DNA of 40,682 nt from Bryobacteraceae bacterium (GTDB lineage: Bacteria; Acidobacteriota; Terriglobia; Bryobacterales; Bryobacteraceae), in NCBI GenBank assembly GCA_029975915.1, contig JARKOC010000533.1:1-40682 (forward strand), written 5' to 3'. The notes beneath the pieces were generated by a model. That model did no database searches. It was not told where the DNA came from and saw nothing but the letters and a program-made list of their open reading frames with translations. This document shows positions 17,635 to 24,611 of the stretch, in pieces (position 1 is the first letter of the stretch; every line of letters starts with the position of its first letter). The position numbers and the translations under genes were made by a program.

Positions 17635-18641
17635 TGGGCCACCTGCCAGGGAATGGGCAATGCGACGGCGAAACCCGGCCGCAGCACTGGATGGCCGGCG
17701 CCTTGAGGAGCGGCATCGTGGCAACGTCCAGCCGGAGCCGCTGGCGCAACCACCACCGACCCCTCCCCAACCATGCGCTGGGTGAGTTTCAATGCGCCTC
17801 CGGCGCGCCCGTTGCGCTCGACAATCGTATAGTTGCCGGCAAGCCAGTCCACCTGGTCGTTTGCCGACGGGCTGAACAGCGACAGCATCCACCAGGCGCT
17901 GTTTGGGCCGCCCTGGGCGCTCACGCCCGGCAGCAGCATTTCGTCAAGCACGCCAGGCTGAATCAGCGGCGGACGGCTGCGGCCAAACCCGGCCGACCTT
18001 AATCCGCCGATGCCGGTATCGGCCAGAACACTCAAGGCCTGTCCAATCTTCGGAGCCCAGATCGCGTAAGCGGTGGCGGTATTGAATGTCACCGCAAACC
18101 AGAGTCCCGATCCTGGGGCGAACTGAAGGCAGGCAGTCGAACGGGGCAGCACGGACCCTGGATTCAAACGGTCGACCGCGGCGAAGCTCCGTTGCAGCAC
18201 CCGGAACGGACCAGTCACAGCGCGCGTGCCCACCGGCACGAGGCAACCGCTGTGCACATCGACGAACCAGTCTTCGTCTTTTAGCGTGACGCCTTTGATG
18301 AGGTCGCGGACAACGCCCACCGGAACCAGCGAAGCGCCTTTCCAGCGGGGGCGCGCCGGTGCCGATGCAGGCGGCCACAGCCCTGCCGGCGGGGGAACGT
18401 ACATCGCCGTGCGCTGGTATGGGAATGCGGAACTGATCCGGCACGCGGGCGTCCCATAAAGGGGCGCTGCGGCGGCGAGCCACTCTTCGAGCATCCCCAA
18501 CTGGCCCATCGCCTCGCACAAGGCGCTGAAAACCGCGTCGCTGTGCAGGAACGCCGCGGTCTGGTCAGGAGATCCAGAATCCGGGCCGATGCGCCAGGGA
18601 GTGATGGGGCGAAGCCGGACGATGATGGCCGGGGTGAACAT
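17631..18641 (-). CDS. csm4: Type III-A CRISPR RAMP protein Csm4
   Basis: 336 residues; ATG 18641, 11 nt after csm3. The N-terminal RAMP strand is followed by FLHSDAVFSALCEAMGQLG, the Csm4 signature (.h.hSDtlfSAl). The central glycine-rich loop GIGGLRSAGFGRSRP is the ferredoxin-fold G-loop that binds the crRNA 5' handle. In the complex Csm4 contacts Cas10 and holds the crRNA 5' tag, which is needed to tell self from non-self. Length is normal (about 300). The last ~35 residues are Pro/Ala rich and end in the ATGA overlap with csm5. Confidence 0.9.
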   Translation of the reverse strand: MFTPAIIVRLRPITPWRIGPDSGSPDQTAAFLHSDAVFSALCEAMGQLGMLEEWLAAAAPLYGTPACRISSAFPYQRTAMYVPPPAGLWPPASAPARPRWKGASLVPVGVVRDLIKGVTLKDEDWFVDVHSGCLVPVGTRAVTGPFRVLQRSFAAVDRLNPGSVLPRSTACLQFAPGSGLWFAVTFNTATAYAIWAPKIGQALSVLADTGIGGLRSAGFGRSRPPLIQPGVLDEMLLPGVSAQGGPNSAWWMLSLFSPSANDQVDWLAGNYTIVERNGRAGGALKLTQRMVGEGSVVVAPAAPAGRCHDAAPQGAGHPVLRPGFAVALPIPWQVAQ

Positions 18642-18652
18642 GGGTACTTCGA

Positions 18653-19489
18653 TTAGGCCAGTTTCTCAGCAAAGCCGGCGCCAAGAATGGCGGCTTGCAG
18701 ATCGGATGTCGCCGGGGCCGATTCCACCAACACTTGCTCGGATTCCCCGGCAGCGTAGTAGCCGCGATTGCGCCATGTGGCCGACCAGTTGGCGAAGCTG
18801 ACCCTGCCGCTCCCACGCGATCCGCCTCCGCCTAGGGAGTCATCTTCCAGCAGTCGCAGTCCCTCCACCAGCTTCGCAACCAGTTCACGGTCTTCCGCGC
18901 AGAGAATATCGACAACGAAACGAACCTTGAACTTCGCCCCTGCCGGCACGCGCTCCAGGGTACGGGCGTTGGCCTGGCATGTGATGCGGTCGATGGCGTT
19001 TTCGCTCTTGACTTCGGTCAGTTCGTCGTCGAGATTTTCGCGCATCTGCGGTGTGATGGAATCGAGATCGAGCGGTGCGTCATAGACCGTCAGGCGGGCT
19101 GGCGTGGCCGTTGCCGTATCGATGTGGTCGCCCGAGGCGCGCTCCATGCGGCCCGGATTCCGGCCGAAAAGCAGGCAGATCTCGTCGCCCGGGTCGTCGG
19201 TCTGGTGAATGCGCACTTCCTGCCCGCGGCGGCGCGACAGGTAAACAAGTTCAGATGGAGAAACGGCGCCGGCGGCGTGCTCCAGCAGCGAGCGCAGCTT
19301 GCCGCGGATCGAACTCCCCGGCACGTACGGGCGGCCGAAGGCGTCTTTCACAACGGGGTTGTCGGCTCCGCCAAGGTCGAGCGAGCCCTTTCCGGCTCCG
19401 ATGTGGAGTCCGGTGGCGCAAATCATTTCGCCATCCAGCAGGAGTTTCCCGATGAGGCCAAGTTTGGTGGCGGCGGTATGTGAACTCAT
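18653..19489 (-). CDS. csm3: Type III-A CRISPR RAMP protein Csm3 (backbone, target-RNA nuclease)
   Basis: 278 residues; ATG 19489 with GAGG 4-5 nt upstream. Signature GLHIGAGKGSLDLGGADNPV then VKDAFGRPYVPGSSIRGKLR aligns with Csm3, including Asp43 of ADNPV, the position of the catalytic Asp33 of S. thermophilus Csm3 that cuts target RNA every 6 nt. The C-terminal G-loop is GGGGSRGSGRVSF. Several copies form the backbone filament on the crRNA. The protein is about 50 residues longer than the S. thermophilus protein, the extra lying mainly in the middle and the C-terminal tail. RNase activity is predicted to be intact. Confidence 0.93.
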   Translation of the reverse strand: MSSHTAATKLGLIGKLLLDGEMICATGLHIGAGKGSLDLGGADNPVVKDAFGRPYVPGSSIRGKLRSLLEHAAGAVSPSELVYLSRRRGQEVRIHQTDDPGDEICLLFGRNPGRMERASGDHIDTATATPARLTVYDAPLDLDSITPQMRENLDDELTEVKSENAIDRITCQANARTLERVPAGAKFKVRFVVDILCAEDRELVAKLVEGLRLLEDDSLGGGGSRGSGRVSFANWSATWRNRGYYAAGESEQVLVESAPATSDLQAAILGAGFAEKLA

Positions 19490-19515
19490 AATTCCTCGGT
19501 CAGTGGACGGATTCC

Positions 19516-20307
19516 TTATTCGTTGTAGGCGACGATGGCCTCAAATAGGTCGCGGAAACGCTCGTACGCGCGCGGATCGTTCTTGCGGGTAACCTGAAGC
19601 AGGAGACGCTCAAGCGGGTCGAGGCTGCGCAACTGGTGGCGCGCGATGGTGTAGGCCAGTCGCGCGCGGAGCATGACGAACTGGTGCTGGCGGTCAGCTT
19701 CGGGAGCCCGGCAGGCCCGCCGGACGGCGCTGAATAGCCGGCGGACCTGGCTGCGCGTGCCGGTATCCATCTCGCGGATTCGGCTCACCACGGCGTGGGC
19801 CTGATTGTCGAGATAGAGGCTGTCGGCCATTAGCTTCTCGATGTCGATGTCGACCATCAAATCTGGACGCCCCGCTGGACGCCCATGCTCCCGGCCACCG
19901 GACGGGCGGGCGTCGCGGCGGGGGCCACGGTCATCCCGGCGCTCGCCGCCTTCACGCTTTTCGCCGCCTTCGCGCCGGTCGTTGTTTCTGGGTTTGTCGC
20001 CCTTCTGGCCGCGATCCTGGCGTTCGCCCTTTTCCGGCCGCGGAGGACGCTCGCCGCGGGGCTTTCCTTCACCCTCCCTGCGAGGCGGACGGGCGTTTTC
20101 GCCGCGATTGGATTCGGCAGCTTCGGTTGCAGGTGGCGGCGGTGTTGCCCCGCCCCCTTCCTTCGCGGCTTCCACGGCCGGAGTTGGCTCGGGCGCCGCC
20201 GCGGGCGCAACCGCCGCCTCCGCCACAGCTTCAACCGCGGCTGCCTCCTCCACAACTTCGGCTGGAGCCGTCTCGGCCGGCATCTGTTCGTTTTCGAATT
20301 CGCTCAT
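19516..20307 (-). CDS. csm2: Type III-A CRISPR small subunit Csm2 with long disordered N-terminal extension
   Basis: 263 residues from ATG 20307 (GAGG with a 7-nt spacer; a longer frame to 20355 lacks a good ribosome site). The C-terminal ~115 residues form the all-helical Csm2 body: LMADSLYLDNQAHAVVSRIR, EMDTGTRSQVRRLFSAVRRA, QFVMLRARLAYTIARHQL, then RFRDLFEAIVAYNE, matching Csm2, which normally makes up the whole protein (about 120-150 residues). The first ~145 residues are low complexity: first Glu/Ala/Pro (EVVEEAAAVEAVAEAAVAPA), then Arg/Gly/Lys/Glu rich (RPPRREGEGKPRGERPPRPE, RDDRGPRRDARPSGGREHGR). The acidic-then-basic tail resembles RNA-binding disordered tails of RNase E-like and RGG proteins. 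It could contact RNA, membrane or partner proteins; this is inference. Confidence 0.85.
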   Translation of the reverse strand: MSEFENEQMPAETAPAEVVEEAAAVEAVAEAAVAPAAAPEPTPAVEAAKEGGGATPPPPATEAAESNRGENARPPRREGEGKPRGERPPRPEKGERQDRGQKGDKPRNNDRREGGEKREGGERRDDRGPRRDARPSGGREHGRPAGRPDLMVDIDIEKLMADSLYLDNQAHAVVSRIREMDTGTRSQVRRLFSAVRRACRAPEADRQHQFVMLRARLAYTIARHQLRSLDPLERLLLQVTRKNDPRAYERFRDLFEAIVAYNE

Positions 20308-20364
20308 CTCGGTACCTCGGATCGGACCCCGGCGCGCGGGACCGGTCATGTCCATCGTTTCCGT

Positions 20365-21792
20365 TTATGTCTCCATCGACAATCGCGCCCATTCCAGGGC
20401 GACCCGCCCCGATGGCCTCAACCGCAATTGTGCCTGATTGCGCTGGACAAACTCCGATATTAGTCTGTCGCGGGCTTTCTGATAGTCCCGTCGATTGTCC
20501 GGGCCTTCCAACATCCTATTCAATCGCCCATGGAGCCGCCACGGCCGCGACTGCCGTTCGCCGCGTGACTTCGAGACGCGCACCGGTAACGCCCGGTCGC
20601 TCTCCCGGTAGAAACCCGCCAACTCGCCAAGGTACGACGGCGAACAGCGGAACTCCTCCACGAGCCGGATCATCAACTCCTTGATTTCGGCGGCCTCAGC
20701 CAGTTGCTTCCAATCGAGCGAACGGCCCAGCAGCGTGATTCCATCGTTGCGGGCGCACTTCGCGGTTTCCAGGTTCCGTCCCGCCTCCACGTAAACCGCC
20801 GCCGGAGCCGCGCCGGCGGGGGCCAGGGCGATGCCCATCGAAATCGTCTTGCCTTCGGGGCCCGGCATCTCTTTCAGATAGGCTTCCGCGGTCTGCTTGA
20901 AGATCCGTTCCATCTCGCGGGCGAACGGAATCAAGGCATCCCATGCCCCAGCGATCGCGAAGTCGTCGCCGCCCGTGTAGAGGATGGATACCTTCTGCCA
21001 GAACTCGGCCTGCGAGCAAAGCACTTGCACTTCGCCGGCGAAAAAGTTCCTGAAGAACAGCGAGCATTCCAGCGATTCGTCGATGGTCTGCGCCCGGCGC
21101 AGGCGCTGCCCGAACTGATCGACGTCCGCGCGCAGGATGCCCCACAGCTTGCGGCCGGTCGCCTTGGCGGCCAGCCCGGCGACTCCTGCAGGCCTGCCGT
21201 CCTCGCCTGGAGCGGCGTGCCGGGCCAGCTGAAGTTCCACCTGGTCTGGAGCCAGTAGCAGCGGCTGGTTTAGATCGAATCGAACCGACAGCGACGCCGG
21301 AATGCCATGGAATAAGGCGGCGAACGGATCGTCCGCCCCCGGCGCCTCTGGCGCGAACGGTTCAAAGATGCCTTCGGTTTCGATGGCATTCAGCCCTCGC
21401 CACCGCGCCATCTGTTCGTTCAAGCGCTTGCGGATGTCCGACCAGTCTCCCAGATTCTCGGTGGCGGCCCAGACCAGGCGAAGTGTCCCATCCGAGATCC
21501 TCGAAAGCGACCGCGTCACTTCTGCCAGATAGCCGTGAGCCGCCGGGACGCTCTCAGTCGTCAGCATCACCAGGAACTGGCCGCCGCCCGTGGCGCCAAT
21601 CAACTGGTGCGACAGGCCGAGGTGGTCCAGCAGCGCCCGCGGAACCGTTTCGGTCAACAGGCTGGCGTACAGACACCGGCCCCCCAGGGAATCCAGATCT
21701 CCGGCGGCGGCGCTCACGAACGCTTCGATACCGAGCAACTTGGCTTGAAGAAAGACCTGCACGCGACTAAGCCTCAGGCGAGAATCAACCAT
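20365..21792 (-). CDS. cas10: Cas10/Csm1, HD-less, with intact GGDD palm
   Basis: 475 residues from ATG 21792; first gene of the operon. The protein starts directly at the first palm domain (GIEAFVSAAAGDLDSLGGRC corresponds to G[DI]xGIQxFI...LRGRS) and continues GATGGGQFLVML. Palm 2 has ILRADVDQFGQ (about 219-229) and YTGGDDFAIAG with GGDD at 274-277, the site that makes cyclic oligoadenylate. The usual N-terminal HD nuclease (about 200-250 residues) is absent, and no zinc-binding CxxC pair is seen between the palms. An in-frame TGA lies not far upstream of the start, and no HD-encoding ORF adjoins it. The helical C-terminal domain 4 is present. Predicted: signalling-competent, no ssDNase. 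Start codon choice is limited by the lack of a visible ribosome site. Confidence 0.9.
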   Translation of the reverse strand: MVDSRLRLSRVQVFLQAKLLGIEAFVSAAAGDLDSLGGRCLYASLLTETVPRALLDHLGLSHQLIGATGGGQFLVMLTTESVPAAHGYLAEVTRSLSRISDGTLRLVWAATENLGDWSDIRKRLNEQMARWRGLNAIETEGIFEPFAPEAPGADDPFAALFHGIPASLSVRFDLNQPLLLAPDQVELQLARHAAPGEDGRPAGVAGLAAKATGRKLWGILRADVDQFGQRLRRAQTIDESLECSLFFRNFFAGEVQVLCSQAEFWQKVSILYTGGDDFAIAGAWDALIPFAREMERIFKQTAEAYLKEMPGPEGKTISMGIALAPAGAAPAAVYVEAGRNLETAKCARNDGITLLGRSLDWKQLAEAAEIKELMIRLVEEFRCSPSYLGELAGFYRESDRALPVRVSKSRGERQSRPWRLHGRLNRMLEGPDNRRDYQKARDRLISEFVQRNQAQLRLRPSGRVALEWARLSMET

Positions 21793-21796
21793 GAAT

Positions 21797-21913
21797 TTAG
21801 CACACGCGGCAAGGCGTAAGGGTCGAGCGCCGCACCCGCGTCCACCGTCGCTTCACCAGGCGCCAGCCCCGACTGCGGAACGCCAGCCGGCGGAAAGCGC
21901 CTGCGTGTGCTAA
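21797..21913. repeat. 117-bp segment bounded by 11-bp inverted repeats
   Basis: TTAGCACACGC (21797-21807) and its exact reverse complement GCGTGTGCTAA (21903-21913) enclose 95 GC-rich bases between the divergent cas10 and RRM genes. No gene fits inside. It may be a structured leader, a small mobile remnant (MITE-like), or chance. Confidence 0.45.
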
Positions 21914-22045
21914 TATGAAAATGTCTTTGCTAGCATTTGACCTATCCGTTAGTGCCCTCTGGCCGCCGTCTCCCGATTCCTCCTTTGGTTCCGGTATCCC
22001 CGCGCAGTCCGACAGAGACAATCCAATTCAAGACAGGAAATGAAC

Positions 22046-22357
22046 ATGACAAACATCTTTGTCGGTAATCTCAGCTTTCAGACGTCCCAGGACGACCTCC
22101 ACGCGGCATTCGCCAACTACGGCGCCGTCGAACGCGTCAGCATCGTCACCGATAAGTTCTCCGGCCAGAGCCGCGGCTTTGGCTTCGTCGAGATGACCAA
22201 CGCCAGCGAAGCCGAAGCGGCCATCGCCGCCATGAACGGCTACGAAATGAACGGCCGTGCGTTGAACGTGAACGAAGCTCGTCCCCGGCCTGAAGGCGGC
22301 GGATTCGGCAACCGTGGCGGCAACCGCGGCGGCGGCCGTGGCGGCAACCGTTGGTAA
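22046..22357 (+). CDS. Single-RRM RNA-binding protein with Gly/Arg tail
   Basis: 103 residues. ATG 22046 is preferred over 22040 because AGGA lies 7 nt before it. One RRM: RNP2 IFVGNL (residues 4-9) and RNP1 RGFGFVEM (43-50), with the typical DxFSGQSRGF linker. The tail GGGFGNRGGNRGGGRGGNRW is RGG-like. This is the cyanobacterial/acidobacterial Rbp (glycine-rich RNA-binding protein) type, often cold-induced and acting as an RNA chaperone. The DEAD-box-type helicase follows 118 bp downstream on the same strand, a pairing typical of cold-shock/RNA-remodelling genes. The long upstream region (about 125 nt to the 21913 repeat) could hold a thermosensing leader, but no cold-box was recognised. Confidence 0.92.
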   Translation: MTNIFVGNLSFQTSQDDLHAAFANYGAVERVSIVTDKFSGQSRGFGFVEMTNASEAEAAIAAMNGYEMNGRALNVNEARPRPEGGGFGNRGGNRGGGRGGNRW

Positions 22358-22379
22358 CCCGCGGTAAGTGATTGAATCA

Positions 22380-22418
22380 GGCCCGGGCAGGACTTCAACC
22401 GCAAGACCTGTCCGGGCC
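22380..22418. terminator. 12-bp stem-loop between the RRM and helicase genes
   Basis: GGCCCGGGCAGG (22380-22391) pairs with CCTGTCCGGGCC (22407-22418), with one G-T pair and a 15-nt loop. No T-run follows (GTTCAGTG), so it may be an attenuating or RNA-stabilising structure and not a simple intrinsic terminator. Confidence 0.5.
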
Positions 22419-22475
22419 GTTCAGTGTCCGCCCCCTCCCCTCCGTCGCTCCAGTACTTCAAACAATCACAACCGA

Positions 22476-24521
22476 ATGAATCAATTCTCCGAACTCTCTT
22501 TGTGCGCCCGGCTGGCCGCGAACCTGGCGAAAAACAATTTCCAACGCCCCACGCCCGTTCAGGCAGGCGCCATCCCGCCCGCGCTCGACGGCCGTGACGT
22601 GGTCGCCACGGCCCAGACTGGCACCGGCAAGACGCTGGCTTTCGTGCTGCCCATGCTTGAGCGTCTGCTCGCTGGCGGCGTCAGCCAGGGCGTCGCTGCG
22701 GTCGTTTTGTCGCCCACCCGCGAACTTGCGATGCAGACCAACGAAACTTTCCAGAAGATGGCCGAAGGAACGGGACTGAGGGCTTCGGTCGTCGTCGGCG
22801 GTCTCAGCGAGAACCCGCAATTGCAGGCGATCCGCCGCGGCGCGCAGGTTCTCATCGCCACGCCCGGACGTTTGTGCGACTTCCTCGAACGCCGCCTCGT
22901 CAAACTTGACAAGGTCAAGATGCTGGTGCTCGACGAAGGCGATCGCATGCTCGACATGGGCTTCCAGCCCGACATCGAGCGCATCGTCAACCAGATGACG
23001 GGCGAGCGCCAGACAATGTTCTTTTCCGCGACCATCGAAGCCGAAGCGGCCGGCCTGATTTCGAAGTACCTCAAGGACCCCGTGCGGGTGGAAATCGGCA
23101 GTTCAACCCGCGCCGTCGATACCGTCGAACTCCATCACTACGAGATGGAACAGAACGAGAAGCTCTCGGTCCTTGAGCAGTTGCTCAGCCGCAGCCAGGG
23201 CGCCTTCCTGGTCTTCGCCAGAACCCGCAGCCGGGCCGACAAAATCGCCAGCCAGCTCTCCGCCGCCGGCGTGAAAGCGGTGAGGATTCACGGCGACCGG
23301 ACCCAGGCGCAGCGCAGCCAGGCATTGAAAATGTTTCAGCAGGGCCATTGCCGCGTGATGGTGGCAACCGACGTCGCCGCCCGCGGCATTCACGTCGATG
23401 GCATCGAGCATGTTGTCAATTTCGACCTCCCTCGCGCGCCCGAGGACTTCATCCACCGTGTCGGCCGCACCGGGCGCGCAGGCGCCAGCGGCGTGGCATC
23501 CACTTTCTCAACGCGCAGCGAGCGCGGCGAAATCCGCCGCATTGAGCGGACGCTCAAAACCCGGCTGACGCAGAAACACGCCGGTCAGATGCCCAAGGCG
23601 GCTCCCCCCGCCGCCGCTGAACCCTTGGCCGCGCCGGTCATTTTGATCAACGAAGTGCGTGAGGATCGCCCGGTTGCGCCTCCTGCGTTCCGCCCGGCGT
23701 CAAGCCGGCCCGGACACAAGCCGGCTCCGTCAGATCACCAGTTCGCCAGTCGCGACAACCGCCAGCGCCCCGCGTCGCGCCAATCCGGCGCTCCAGTCCG
23801 GCGCAGCAGCTCGCCCAAGTGGGAACACATCACCGGACCTGACGCCATGCGCGAGGATTCCAGGACATCAGAACTGCCCCGGTCCGCCAGACCAGCATCA
23901 GCCGATAAGCCGCGAGGACCATTCAAGCCGAAATGGGAGTCCCGCCCAAGGGCAGAGTCGAATACGCCGGCCACAGGCGGATTCAAGCCCAAGTGGGACG
24001 CCAAGCCGAAGTGGGATGCCAGACCCGCGAAGGGGGATCAAATCCCCGCGCCGGCTGCATTCAAACCAAGATCGAACGCCAGGCCAGCGCGGGATTCCAG
24101 ATCGGAAACGGGATTTCAATCGTCCGCCCCTCGCGGGCTGAGGCCCAGGTGGGAAGCCCGGCCAAAGCTCGATTCGAGATCCACCCGGGTTGACCGTCCC
24201 CTGCGTTTATTCGACGGATCCACCGTGGGTGACTACAAGCCGAAATGGGCATCGAAAGCGAAAGAGCCTCAAGACGCATCAAGACCCGCACCCAAGCAGC
24301 GCCGGGAAGCTCCTTGGGCCAATGGCCCAGGCATGTTCCCGGCCAAGGGCCCGCATAAGGATGCCCGGAAGGGCGAAGCCAGTGCGGCAGCAGGCAAAAC
24401 CTTCGCGCCGAAGGGCGGCAAGAAGAAGGTGTCCCTGAAGGCCGCGCCGAAGCGGGCGCAGGATCCAGGCGTCTTCCCGTGGCAGGGCGCTGGAATGGCC
24501 AAACTCAAGCGCCAGGCATAG
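22476..24521 (+). CDS. DEAD-box-type RNA helicase (RhlE-like) with long disordered tail
   Basis: 681 residues from ATG 22476 (MNQFSELSLCARL); the frame runs upstream to 22368 but only across the intergenic stem. Motifs: Q motif FQRPTPVQ, I AQTGTGKT (46-53), Ia PTRELA, Ib TPGRL, II DEGD (153-156) instead of DEAD, III SAT (184-186), V TDVAARGIHVDGIEHVVNFD, VI HRVGRTGRAG (327-336). The core ends near residue 375. The remaining ~300 residues are basic and low complexity, with recurrent PFKPKWES, GFKPKWDAKPKWDARP, AFKPRSNARP, GLRPRWEARP and DYKPKWASK units, probably an RNA-binding tail. ATP-dependent RNA unwinding in cold adaptation, ribosome assembly or mRNA decay is known for the family. An intrinsic terminator follows at 24551. 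Confidence 0.92.
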   Translation: MNQFSELSLCARLAANLAKNNFQRPTPVQAGAIPPALDGRDVVATAQTGTGKTLAFVLPMLERLLAGGVSQGVAAVVLSPTRELAMQTNETFQKMAEGTGLRASVVVGGLSENPQLQAIRRGAQVLIATPGRLCDFLERRLVKLDKVKMLVLDEGDRMLDMGFQPDIERIVNQMTGERQTMFFSATIEAEAAGLISKYLKDPVRVEIGSSTRAVDTVELHHYEMEQNEKLSVLEQLLSRSQGAFLVFARTRSRADKIASQLSAAGVKAVRIHGDRTQAQRSQALKMFQQGHCRVMVATDVAARGIHVDGIEHVVNFDLPRAPEDFIHRVGRTGRAGASGVASTFSTRSERGEIRRIERTLKTRLTQKHAGQMPKAAPPAAAEPLAAPVILINEVREDRPVAPPAFRPASSRPGHKPAPSDHQFASRDNRQRPASRQSGAPVRRSSSPKWEHITGPDAMREDSRTSELPRSARPASADKPRGPFKPKWESRPRAESNTPATGGFKPKWDAKPKWDARPAKGDQIPAPAAFKPRSNARPARDSRSETGFQSSAPRGLRPRWEARPKLDSRSTRVDRPLRLFDGSTVGDYKPKWASKAKEPQDASRPAPKQRREAPWANGPGMFPAKGPHKDARKGEASAAAGKTFAPKGGKKKVSLKAAPKRAQDPGVFPWQGAGMAKLKRQA

Positions 24522-24550
24522 CTTCGCGCTCCAGAATGATTTGAATTCAC

Positions 24551-24586
24551 CGGCGGGAGGGGCCTCGGCCCGGTTCCCGCCGTTTT
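24551..24586 (+). terminator. Intrinsic terminator after the helicase gene
   Basis: CGGCGGGA (24551-24558) pairs with TCCCGCCG (24575-24582), followed by TTTT. It lies 30 bp after the helicase stop and just before the converging ppc gene. Confidence 0.7.
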
Positions 24587-24611
24587 CATCCCCTGCGGCC
24601 CGATGCTCAGC

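Noticed and set aside
17635..17892. N-terminal extension of csm5
   Set aside because: Lies within csm4 in a different frame; ATG 17634 with the ATGA overlap and the Csm5 N-terminal signature is the better start.
20308..20355. Longer csm2 start at 20355
   Set aside because: No ribosome site; ATG 20307 has GAGG at good spacing.
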